DNA from: JARRQB01 sp965368585 | Lineage (GTDB): Bacteria; Pseudomonadota; Gammaproteobacteria; Chromatiales; Chromatiaceae | DNA length: 7,406 bases | Assembly (NCBI GenBank): GCA_965368585.1 | Contig: CBDUNM010000202.1 | Coordinates: 1-7,406, forward strand | Reading direction: 5' to 3' | Part shown: piece by piece, positions 1 to 6,291 of the stretch | Layout: each line of letters begins with the position of its first letter | Position numbering within the stretch: the first letter of the stretch is position 1 | Notes under the pieces: generated by a model | The model's database searches: none | Told to the model about the DNA's origin: nothing | The model's input: the letters and a program-made list of their open reading frames with translations, nothing else | Program-made: the position numbers and the translations under genes

Positions 1-137
1 CGGTCGTACGCCACGTCCTTGCCCAGCTTGATCGTCTCGGCATCGGCGGCTCGAGTCATCTGCGGCAGCAGCGTCGTGCTGCCCAGTAGTGTCGCCAGCG
101 ACATTGCCGTAGCCAGGCGTTTCATGGTTTCGCCCAT
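1..137 (-). CDS. soxX: Exported c-type cytochrome, probably SoxX (5' end only; runs off the window)
   Basis: Only the first 45 codons are present. They read as a signal peptide: the hydrophobic stretch LATAMSLATLLGS follows Met-Lys-Arg at residues 5-7, and cleavage is likely near the Ala-Ala at 30-31. The mature start is ETIKLGKDVAYDR, which resembles the segment just before the CxxCH haem motif in SoxX, the monohaem subunit of the periplasmic SoxAX cytochrome that couples thiosulfate to SoxYZ. The haem motif itself lies outside the window, so the name is an inference. The start at 137 is chosen because a strong AGGAGG (150-145) lies 7 bases upstream; Met5 at 125 is a possible alternative. 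The gene lies downstream of, and in the same direction as, a sigma-54 two-component system, and behind a sigma-54 promoter. Another periplasmic cytochrome c is the main alternative. Confidence 0.6.
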   Translation of the reverse strand, partial: MGETMKRLATAMSLATLLGSTTLLPQMTRAADAETIKLGKDVAYD

Positions 138-235
138 CGCATTTCCTCCTAAGCGCTGTCTTCATGTTGAGGTAGAGGTGAATACGGCCGTCCTCGAATT
201 CGCGTTAAGTCGCCAGCCGTATTTGCTTAATGACT

Positions 236-253
236 ATGCATACTTTGGGCCAA
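236..253 (-). promoter_or_regulatory. Sigma-54 (-24/-12) promoter for the soxX-like gene
   Basis: Read on the minus strand, 253 to 236 is TTGGCCCAAAGTATGCAT. It has the invariant GG (251-250) and GC (239-238) separated by exactly 10 bases, and agrees with the consensus TTGGCAC-N5-TTGC at most positions (CCC for CAC and ATGC for TTGC). The predicted transcription start is near 226, giving a leader of about 88 bases before the ATG at 137. Support comes from an IHF consensus and a palindromic upstream site at the expected distances, and from the sigma-54 activator gene next door. No good sigma-70 element was seen closer to the gene. Confidence 0.72.
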
Positions 254-270
254 ACAATAAAAAATAATAA

Positions 271-283
271 AATCAATAAATTG
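271..283 (+). promoter_or_regulatory. IHF binding site between enhancer and sigma-54 promoter
   Basis: The sequence AATCAATAAATTG matches the IHF consensus WATCAA-N4-TTR at every fixed position. An A/T-rich run (about 255-270) lies on its 5' side, as in strong IHF sites. Its centre is about 50 bases upstream of the predicted start, between the -24/-12 element and the palindromic upstream site. This is where a DNA bend helps an enhancer-bound activator contact RNAP-sigma54. The A/T richness of the region raises the odds of a chance match, but the placement argues against chance. Confidence 0.65.
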
Positions 284-315
284 AAAATTTCTCTTAGATA
301 CGCTTCATTACATCC

Positions 316-342
316 ATTGCATTTTGCAATTGCGCAATTGCA
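316..342. promoter_or_regulatory. Palindromic upstream activator sequence, candidate site for the adjacent NtrC-family regulator
   Basis: Bases 325-342 (TGCAATTGCGCAATTGCA) form a perfect 18-bp palindrome. Bases 316-321 (ATTGCA) add a further half site that pairs with TGCAAT at 325-330 around a 3-base centre, so three alternating ATTGCA/TGCAAT half sites lie within 27 bases. The palindrome centre is about 108 bases upstream of the predicted sigma-54 start, which is typical for dimeric enhancer-binding proteins with a Fis-type helix-turn-helix. Binding by the product of the neighbouring regulator gene (545-1882) is inferred from position and symmetry. Confidence 0.62.
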
Positions 343-476
343 CTATGAAACCGTTCGTGGTCGGGTCAGCCGACGCTGTCTGTGCGTGCTGCAGGTCCGC
401 TGTCACCCCAAAATCCCATACAGGCGGTCGGTCGGCTGATTTGTCTCTAGCCGCCTCGCGTGGCCAAACGCCGGCC

Positions 477-523
477 GACCGCCACGCGCGGTCACGCGGG
501 TGCGGGGCGAGCGCCTGCGGCGC
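477..523. other. Two small GC-rich hairpins after the regulator gene
   Basis: GACCGC (477-482) pairs with GCGGTC (488-493) around a 5-base loop, and GCGCC (511-515) pairs with GGCGC (519-523) around a 3-base loop. They lie 20-70 bases beyond the stop codon of the response-regulator gene in its direction of transcription. They could slow or end transcription from that operon before the sox control region, but no U tract follows either stem. The rest of 343-544 holds no credible gene. Confidence 0.22.
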
Positions 524-544
524 ACGGTTCGACAAGCGCGACTA

Positions 545-1882
545 TCAGTTTAGATAACTTTGCAGTTTTCGCCACAGCGTGGATTTGTCGATACCCAGGG
601 TTTCGGCTGCTTTGGTCCGGTTGCCGTCGAAGTGCTCGAGCGTCTTGGTGATGTAGCGACGTTCCAATTCCTGCAAGGTGGGCGCGTCTGCATCGATGGC
701 GGACCCGGTGGGTTCGCTTCCCGGCAGGTCCACGTCGTCGATGATCGGGTGATCGGCGAGTATCACGTGACGTTCGACGAAATTCCGCAGCTCTCTCACA
801 TTGCCGGGCCAACTGTAGTGCTGCAACTGGGCGATCACCGATTTGTCGAAACCCGTGACTTCCCGTCCGTATTCCTCGGCAAAGACCTGGATGAAATGCT
901 GCAGCAGCGCGGGAATGTCGTCCATGCGCTCGCGCAGTGGCGGCATGGCGATGCGTACCACGTTCAGTCGATGGTACAGATCCGCCCGGAAACTTCCGTG
1001 TTTGATCATCTCCGCCAGATCGGCGTTGGTCGCAACCAGACAGCGTACGTCCACGTCGATCGGGCGCACGCCGCCGACGCGCGTGATCTGTTTTTCCTGA
1101 ATCACGCGCAGCAGCTTGATCTGCATCGCTTCCGATATGTTACCGATCTCGTCCAGAAATATCGTGCCTTCGCGAGCCGCTTCGAACAGACCGCGCTTCA
1201 TGGCCGTAGCGCCCGTGAAAGCCCCTTTTTCATGGCCGAACAGTTCGGATTCCAACAGCGTGTCGTTGAGCGCCCCGCAATCGACGACGATGAACGGTTT
1301 GTCGGGATCGTTGCCGAGATTGTGGATCGCGCGTGCCGCCAGTTCCTTGCCCGTGCCGGATTCACCCTCGATAATGACGTTGCAGCGTACATCGGCGATT
1401 TTTTCTATGGTGCCGTAGACGCGTTGCAACGCTTCGGAATGGCCGATCAGCCCCTGGCGCTGCTGCGCCGATTTCAATTGTCGGCGCAGGAAGCGGTTCT
1501 CCTGCCGCAGTTGGGAACGCTCGAGCGCGTTTTTCACCACAATCAGCAACTCTTCCATGTCGAACGGCTTTTTGAGGAAGTCGGTCGCCCCTTGTCGCAG
1601 TGCTTCGATGGCGTTCTCCAGGGTCGAAAAGGCGGTGATGACGATCACCGGAACCTCCGGGTCGAACTCACGAATCTGTGTCAGCAGTTCGATCCCGGTC
1701 ATTCCCGGCATGCGCAGGTCGGTGACCACGACGTCGGCGCCATGCTGACGAATGTGCGCCAACGCGTCCACCGGATCGCGAAACGTCTGACAGGTGTACG
1801 GCGTACCCTCGCAGAAACGCACCAGCAGGTCCCCGGCTTTCGGGTCGTCGTCGACGAACAGCAACGAACGGTCTTTACTCAT
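545..1882 (-). CDS. NtrC-family sigma-54-dependent response regulator (TspR-like)
   Basis: A 445-residue cytoplasmic enhancer-binding protein with the full three-domain layout. The receiver (about 6-120) has the acidic pair D11/D12, phospho-acceptor D55, T83 and K105. The AAA+ domain (about 145-385) has Walker A GESGTGKE (173-180), the sigma-54 contact loop GAFTGA (220-225), Walker B with D244-E245, and arginines in the RADLYHR segment (299-305). The C-terminal Fis-type helix-turn-helix is at 421-443 (NRTKAAETLGIDKSTLWRKL). All catalytic residues are intact, so it should be an ATP-dependent activator of RNAP-sigma54. The gene starts 7 bases after the kinase stop codon. Its GGAG (1896-1893) overlaps the end of the kinase gene, 10 bases before the ATG, which suggests coupled translation. 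The likely target is the soxX promoter directly downstream, by analogy with the TspS/TspR system recalled from Acidithiobacillus caldus. Confidence 0.95.
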   Translation of the reverse strand: MSKDRSLLFVDDDPKAGDLLVRFCEGTPYTCQTFRDPVDALAHIRQHGADVVVTDLRMPGMTGIELLTQIREFDPEVPVIVITAFSTLENAIEALRQGATDFLKKPFDMEELLIVVKNALERSQLRQENRFLRRQLKSAQQRQGLIGHSEALQRVYGTIEKIADVRCNVIIEGESGTGKELAARAIHNLGNDPDKPFIVVDCGALNDTLLESELFGHEKGAFTGATAMKRGLFEAAREGTIFLDEIGNISEAMQIKLLRVIQEKQITRVGGVRPIDVDVRCLVATNADLAEMIKHGSFRADLYHRLNVVRIAMPPLRERMDDIPALLQHFIQVFAEEYGREVTGFDKSVIAQLQHYSWPGNVRELRNFVERHVILADHPIIDDVDLPGSEPTGSAIDADAPTLQELERRYITKTLEHFDGNRTKAAETLGIDKSTLWRKLQSYLN

Positions 1883-1889
1883 GCCGTAT

Positions 1890-3854
1890 TCACTCCACGG
1901 ACGTGCCGGGTGTCGTGTGCGTCAGCGGTAGCGTCATGCACGCGATCGCGCCTCCGTCGGGGGCGTTGCCAAGCGTGAGCCGGCCGCCGTGGTCTTGCAC
2001 GATGCCCAGGCAAATGGATAGGCCGAGCCCGGTTCCTTCGCCCTCCGGCTTGGTGGTGTAGAACGGGTCGAACAGGTGTTCCGCGACGGCCGCGTCGATG
2101 CCGGGCCCCCGATCACGAATACAGATCTTCACGTCGGATTCGTCGAGTTCCGTGGAGAGGTCGATCTCGGCATTTTCGGCGCTGGCGTGAACGGCGTTGA
2201 GCAACAAATTGATAAGCGCCTGTTGCAGCATGTCGCGGTCGCCGTAGACGGCGGCGGAGGCCGGTAGATCCACCCGTACCTTGACCCGGCGCGGATCGGC
2301 CGTGTGCCGGATCAGCTCCACGCTCTTGTGGATCCAGTCATTCAGGTCGAAAACAGTTGGTTTGGTAGGTACTTGGCGCGAAAAGTTCAATAAGCCTCTG
2401 ATAATTCGAGAAGCGCGCTCCGCTTCTTCGCGAATATTATCAATATCTTTTGATAAAATGCTGTCTCCACTGCCTATTCTTCGCTGCGCGAGCTTCGTCA
2501 GCGAGTAGATGTTTGCCAGAGGATTGCTAATTTCGTGGCTGATTCCAGCCGCAAGTTGCCCAACGGACGCAAGCTTTGCATTCTGCACCAGCGCCTGCAT
2601 CGCTCGATCGCGTTCGCTTTCGGCGGCCGCCAGCGAATCGGCCATGCGGTTGAAGGCCTTGCTCGCCTGCTGGATCTCGGCGGACCCTTGGTGGTCCAGA
2701 CGCTGGGTGCGTTCGCCCTCGGCAAAGGCGATCAGGCCTTGCGTCAGCCTGGATACCGGCGCGGCGATCTGACGCACGCCCAAACGGGCCAGCAAGGCCG
2801 CGAGCAGAACCGCGAGCAAAATACCGATCGTAATCATTCCGGGAGTATGGCGAAACGGCGTACGCAGGTTTTCGTCATCGATTTCGAAACCGAACATCCA
2901 GCTGATGAGCCGATCCGGGTAGGGATTAAACTGGATAAAGTACAGGTGGCTGGCGGGGTGCGATTGCGTCAATTCGCCTTCGCCAAGATGAAAAGCACGC
3001 TGCATCAAAGTCGGATACCGATCCTGCAGGTGCGGCCGGGCGCCGATACCGGAGAATCGCGTGTTGGTGACGTCGTCGTACAGGAACAGGCCGTTGCGCG
3101 AGGCGTCTGCCGCGTTGATTTCGACCACGAACAGCATCGCCTTGTGCGGTCGCGCCGCCACATCCAGGGTGCGGTCCAGGGGTTCCAGCGGTGGGCTGAT
3201 CGCCAGATAGCCGACCAGGTCGAGGTCATGTTGCAGGGGCTTGACGGTATTGAACACCGCGGTTTGCGGATCGAAACCCGGTGGCGAGGGCAGGGACCCG
3301 ACGTCGTTCTCGCGCAGCTCGTTCAGGTTTTCGACGAAACTCGGAACGTCCGAACCGTTCTCCACGATGGCAACGGCGTCCAGACGGTCGAGCGTCGCGG
3401 GGACGCGCCGGCCGTTGCGGATCTTCAATAGGGTATCGCCATGATAGTCGATTACCCGCACCGTGCCCAGGCTGCGCCGCACGCCTTGGAAAGTTTCGAA
3501 AAAGGTGGTGGCCTGTTCTGCCAGGTAGTCGTATTCGCGTAGCTTTTGACCTTGTTTCAACGCCGATAGCGCGTACAGAAAGGTCTCGATCGGCAGTACT
3601 TGCGAAAGCCCGTTCGCCAGATCCAGTTCGATCTGCAGCCGGCGCTGGATGTCCGATGCGGTACTTTGCAGATCCAGCAGGATTTCGTGACGATTCTCGG
3701 CGTCGTACTGTTTCTGACCATAACCGGTCCCCACCAGCAGCAACGCAATCACCGGCATCGAGGCGGCCAGAAACACCCACATGGAGATGTAAGCTTTGAG
3801 CGACAGGCGACGGAGCATGACCCGATGGTAGCAGTTGCCGCCGGCCGAGTTCAT
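1890..3854 (-). CDS. Membrane sensor histidine kinase with large periplasmic domain (TspS-like)
   Basis: A 654-residue kinase. It has one membrane helix (about 23-45), a periplasmic sensor of roughly 290 residues (about 46-338), a second helix (about 340-360), a HAMP linker (about 361-415) and a HisKA domain with the phospho-acceptor in SHEISNP (H440). The ATP-binding domain follows: N box around N553, G1 DRGPGI (581-586), F box FDPFYTTK (595-602) and G2 GTGLGL (607-612). The sensor contains VRVIDYHGDTLLKIR (132-146), like the core of double-Cache domains. It has no cysteine, so covalent haem or thiol sensing is unlikely. It pairs with the regulator directly downstream; the signal is unknown, a sulfur compound being the contextual guess. 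The start is uncertain: no clear Shine-Dalgarno precedes 3854, and Met13 (3818), just before a basic stretch and the first helix, is equally plausible. Codon usage shifts towards AT over about 2340-2580. Confidence 0.93.
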   Translation of the reverse strand: MNSAGGNCYHRVMLRRLSLKAYISMWVFLAASMPVIALLLVGTGYGQKQYDAENRHEILLDLQSTASDIQRRLQIELDLANGLSQVLPIETFLYALSALKQGQKLREYDYLAEQATTFFETFQGVRRSLGTVRVIDYHGDTLLKIRNGRRVPATLDRLDAVAIVENGSDVPSFVENLNELRENDVGSLPSPPGFDPQTAVFNTVKPLQHDLDLVGYLAISPPLEPLDRTLDVAARPHKAMLFVVEINAADASRNGLFLYDDVTNTRFSGIGARPHLQDRYPTLMQRAFHLGEGELTQSHPASHLYFIQFNPYPDRLISWMFGFEIDDENLRTPFRHTPGMITIGILLAVLLAALLARLGVRQIAAPVSRLTQGLIAFAEGERTQRLDHQGSAEIQQASKAFNRMADSLAAAESERDRAMQALVQNAKLASVGQLAAGISHEISNPLANIYSLTKLAQRRIGSGDSILSKDIDNIREEAERASRIIRGLLNFSRQVPTKPTVFDLNDWIHKSVELIRHTADPRRVKVRVDLPASAAVYGDRDMLQQALINLLLNAVHASAENAEIDLSTELDESDVKICIRDRGPGIDAAVAEHLFDPFYTTKPEGEGTGLGLSICLGIVQDHGGRLTLGNAPDGGAIACMTLPLTHTTPGTSVE

Positions 3855-3917
3855 GCCGTGCGTGCTAACTGTTCCGGTGAGTCACATGGCCGCTCGGCGC
3901 TGAATCGCGCCGTCGGC

Positions 3918-4817
3918 TCAGGCGCGGCGTTCGCAATAGCGCTGGCACTCGGCGATATAGTTTTCCGTGCTCTTCGGCATTGGCGTGCGCGCACGGGTGA
4001 CGAAACCGATCAGCCGTACGCCGCGCGCCAAAAGCCGCATGCGGTCTTCGGCATCGTACAGCTGCTCGGCGTCGGGATTGTCCGGTAACCTGGGGTTGAA
4101 CTCGGTGATGGCTTCGCCGGCGACCACGAAGTCGGTCCAGACTTCGAAAATATCCGCGTCGGTGCGTAGCGTCTCGCATTTGCGCTTGGCCATTTTCGCG
4201 TATTGCGCGATCAACTCGGCGATCGCCGCGAACTTTTGATCGTTCGCGCAACAGCTCGACATGTGCTGGCCGATCTCGTCAATATTGCGCATCGTCATCG
4301 CGATCTTTACGTAGCGGCTTTCGTAAAAAGCCTCGATCGGCATGGTAAACGCCTTGAACGGCTCGCCCCAGAGTTCGTCGATTCCTTCGTCACCGTTACG
4401 GTGTCGGACCATCTTGCCGAATTCGAGCGCTTCGCGCAGACACAGGCCGCATTCGTGCATCAAATCGTTGCCGGGCTCGATCGCGATCCCGCACGCCTCG
4501 AGTTCGACCAGCTTTTGAAATATGTCCGCCGCCCGGTTGAACAACGCACCCGCCAGCATGGCACCTTTCACGCGTTTTTTTTTCGCATCCGTCTCCGCTT
4601 CGTAGATCGCGCGGATTTGCCCGAGCCGGTGTCCCGGGATGTTGATGCCGTGTTCCATGTGGTTGAACAGGCGGCGGGTCAGGGCGGGAATCAGGCTTTT
4701 CTTCGCCGACAGACTGTCGGCAGGCGGATCGTAGCATTGGATCCAATAACCGTCATAGTAGACGCGGGTGACACCTTCGATCTCCTTTCGGGTGCCGTTT
4801 TCGATCGTATCGGACAT
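3918..4817 (-). CDS. Conserved-looking cytoplasmic protein of unknown function, cysteine-containing
   Basis: A 299-residue protein I do not recognise. It has no signal peptide or membrane segment and appears largely alpha-helical with many charged residues. Features that stand out are HECGLC (121-126, a CxxC next to a histidine), a vicinal cysteine pair SSCC (187-190), further cysteines at 28, 109, 214, 291 and 295, and an aromatic N-terminal segment VYYDGYWIQCYD (19-30). The cysteine/histidine content could mean metal binding or redox sensing, but no known motif is complete. Nine consecutive A bases on the coding strand (4583-4575) encode Lys79-Lys81. It lies 63 bases upstream of the kinase gene in the same direction, so it may belong to the same operon. 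Only weak Shine-Dalgarno matches precede the start at 4817. Reading-frame length and codon usage support a real gene. Confidence 0.8.
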   Translation of the reverse strand: MSDTIENGTRKEIEGVTRVYYDGYWIQCYDPPADSLSAKKSLIPALTRRLFNHMEHGINIPGHRLGQIRAIYEAETDAKKKRVKGAMLAGALFNRAADIFQKLVELEACGIAIEPGNDLMHECGLCLREALEFGKMVRHRNGDEGIDELWGEPFKAFTMPIEAFYESRYVKIAMTMRNIDEIGQHMSSCCANDQKFAAIAELIAQYAKMAKRKCETLRTDADIFEVWTDFVVAGEAITEFNPRLPDNPDAEQLYDAEDRMRLLARGVRLIGFVTRARTPMPKSTENYIAECQRYCERRA

Positions 4818-4962
4818 GGTGGGTGCGGTGTTTCTTGCGTTTCAGGTTTCTACCACCGCAATAGTAGCCGAGTTACGGGATCAAGTATTTGCGGTATCTT
4901 AGGCAAATCAGCTTCGGCGCCGCGCTCCAGCAGGACGCGGCCGCCATTCCTTGGAGACAAAG
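4818..4962. other. Divergent intergenic region
   Basis: This 145-base gap separates the leftward unknown-kinase-regulator set from the rightward macro-domain gene, so it should hold promoters for both. I see no convincing -35/-10 pair in either direction. The best rightward candidate is TATCTT at about 4895 with a poor -35 (TTACGG) 16 bases upstream. Confidence 0.3.
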
Positions 4963-5484
4963 ATGGGCGTGGAAATGGCTGTCGAGTTAGGCGACATCAC
5001 CCGGTTGCGGGTCGATGCAGTCGTGAACGCGGCCAACAGCAGCTTACTGGGTGGGGGCGGCGTCGACGGCGCAATCCACCGGGCCGCGGGACCGGAGTTG
5101 CTGGCCGCCTGCCGGAAGTTGCGCGGCTGCCGCACCGGTGAGGCTAAAATGACCGAGGGATACCGGTTGCCGGCCCGCTACGTGATTCACACGGTGGGGC
5201 CGGTGTGGCGAAACGGCATGTCGGGCGAGCCTCAGTTGCTGGCGCAGTGTTACCGCAACAGCCTCGCCCTGGCGGAACAAGCGACGCTCGCTTCAATCGC
5301 CTTTCCCTGTATCAGTACCGGTGTCTACCGCTACCCGCCGCAAGCCGCCGCCGCTACCGCGGTCGAGACTGTCATATCGGCCTTGGAGGTAACAACGACG
5401 CTCAAGCGAGTGATCTTCTGTTGTTTCGGGCAAGCGGACTACGACATCTACCTGCGTTTGATTGGGCCCGAGCACGTCATCTGA
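4963..5484 (+). CDS. ymdB: Macro-domain O-acetyl-ADP-ribose deacetylase / ADP-ribose hydrolase, YmdB type
   Basis: A 173-residue single macro domain, close to the usual length of this family. It has the adenine-contact D11 (GDIT), the NAAN segment (22-25), the glycine-rich loop with VDGAIHRAAG (34-43), HTVGP (76-80) and the phosphate loop CISTGVYRYP (116-125). N25 and D35, the residues tied to catalysis in E. coli YmdB, are present at identical numbering. The enzyme removes acetate from O-acetyl-ADP-ribose, and relatives remove mono-ADP-ribose from proteins. It acts in the cytoplasm. The ATG at 4963 is preferred over an in-frame TTG at 4951 because GGAG (4953-4956) lies 6 bases upstream and the resulting numbering matches YmdB. 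It is transcribed away from the two-component system and is separated from the next gene by 229 bases, so it is probably a single-gene unit with no visible link to sulfur metabolism. Confidence 0.93.
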   Translation: MGVEMAVELGDITRLRVDAVVNAANSSLLGGGGVDGAIHRAAGPELLAACRKLRGCRTGEAKMTEGYRLPARYVIHTVGPVWRNGMSGEPQLLAQCYRNSLALAEQATLASIAFPCISTGVYRYPPQAAAATAVETVISALEVTTTLKRVIFCCFGQADYDIYLRLIGPEHVI

Positions 5485-5713
5485 CCGGTCGTCACGAGAC
5501 CCATGGTCCACGCCGGCTAAGATTACCAACCAGGGAATATTGCCCATCCGACGACTTTCACTGCCGATTTCTTTGATCAAGCTCAGTCGAAGCGATTTCG
5601 TGTCTGGTTTCCGGTCGATAATCTCTTAAATTCCTTCAGAGTAACTCGTTGAGGTCGGTTCGTCGCACGAAGCGCCGGATCAAGACATCAATTCGCGCGG
5701 TGGAGGAGTGAAA
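5485..5713 (+). other. Intergenic region upstream of the cytochrome gene
   Basis: This 229-base gap should contain the promoter of the cytochrome-ankyrin pair. A GATAAT at about 5619-5624 could be a -10 element, but no matching -35 lies at 16-18 bases, and no GG-N10-GC sigma-54 element was found. No terminator with a U tract follows the macro-domain gene. Confidence 0.25.
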
Positions 5714-6277
5714 GTGGCCGATCAAGAAGGCAAGAAAGATACTACGGGGTCGAAGCGAAGGCGATGGGGATTGCTCGCCCTTGGGGGTATTGTGGGCATC
5801 ATTTTTTGGGGCGGCTTCAATACTGTCCTGGAAGCGACGAATTCCATGGAGTTTTGTATTTCCTGTCACGAGATGCGTGATAACGTCTATCCGGAATATC
5901 AGAAAACCGTTCACTTCAAGAATCCATCGGGCGTGCAGGCAACCTGCGCCGATTGTCACGTACCGCGCCCGTGGGTCTACAAGATCGTCCGCAAGGTCAA
6001 AGCCTCGACCGAGCTGTACCACAAGATGGTGGGAACCATCTCCACGCCGGAGAAGTTCGAGGCGAACCGCCTGCATATGGCCGAGCGCGTTTGGGCGCAA
6101 ATGAGGGCCACCGATTCCAGAGAATGCCGCAACTGCCATACATTCGATACCATGGATCTTAGCGAGCAGGACCGTTACGCGCGTAAGCGTCACGAGCGCG
6201 CCATTGCCAAGGGCGAAACCTGTATCGACTGCCACGAAGGGATTGCGCACGAATTACCTGAAGAGAAACCGGAATAG
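5714..6277 (+). CDS. NapC/NirT-family tetrahaem c-type cytochrome (quinol dehydrogenase)
   Basis: A 187-residue protein with a short cytoplasmic basic segment (SKRRR, 13-17), one uncleaved membrane anchor (about 18-36) and a periplasmic domain with four haem-binding motifs: CISCH (48-52), CADCH (78-82), CRNCH (138-142) and CIDCH (170-174). Met54 in CISCHEM fits the haem-1 ligand position of the family, and the CADCHVPRPW and CIDCHEGIAH contexts are typical of NapC/NirT/TorC N-terminal domains. Such proteins take electrons from the quinol pool and pass them to periplasmic reductases. The GTG at 5714 is chosen because GGAGG (5702-5706) is 7 bases upstream; a GTG at 5708 would be only 1 base from it. 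The stop codon is 14 bases before the ankyrin gene, indicating an operon. No nap, nir, tor or nrf catalytic gene is in the window, so the partner is unknown. Confidence 0.95.
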   Translation: MADQEGKKDTTGSKRRRWGLLALGGIVGIIFWGGFNTVLEATNSMEFCISCHEMRDNVYPEYQKTVHFKNPSGVQATCADCHVPRPWVYKIVRKVKASTELYHKMVGTISTPEKFEANRLHMAERVWAQMRATDSRECRNCHTFDTMDLSEQDRYARKRHERAIAKGETCIDCHEGIAHELPEEKPE

Positions 6278-6291
6278 AAGGAGTGCGCGCG

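Noticed and set aside
230..557. Short overlapping frames on both strands in the region upstream of soxX
   Set aside because: They overlap the sigma-54 promoter, IHF site and palindrome, lack Shine-Dalgarno sites and have no recognisable composition. The region is better read as regulatory DNA.
560..1978. Long plus-strand open frame (472 codons) opposite the regulator gene
   Set aside because: It is antisense to a clear NtrC-family gene with all motifs intact. Its product shows no domain, and long antisense frames are expected in GC-rich coding DNA.
2535..3431. Plus-strand open frame (298 codons) opposite the histidine kinase
   Set aside because: It is a shadow of the kinase coding frame with low-complexity composition and no recognisable domain.
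3896..3911. GGCGC/GCGCC inverted repeat between the unknown gene and the kinase gene as a terminator
   Set aside because: The stem is only 5-6 bp with no U tract, and it overlaps the stop codon region of the upstream gene, so it is not enough to call.
4203..5141. Plus-strand open frame (312 codons) spanning the divergent gap
   Set aside because: It is antisense to the 299-residue gene and then overlaps the macro-domain gene in another frame, crossing an intergenic region. There is no sign of a real product.
5708..5710. GTG at 5708 as start of the cytochrome gene
   Set aside because: It is 1 base from GGAGG, too close for initiation; the GTG at 5714 has 7-base spacing.
5636..6250. Minus-strand open frame (204 codons) opposite the cytochrome gene
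   Set aside because: The opposite strand encodes four CxxCH motifs in a standard family context, so this is a shadow frame.
6283..6285. GTG at 6283 as start of the ankyrin gene
   Set aside because: Its G is part of the AAGGAG ribosome-binding site; the ATG at 6292 has correct spacing and gives a clean signal peptide.
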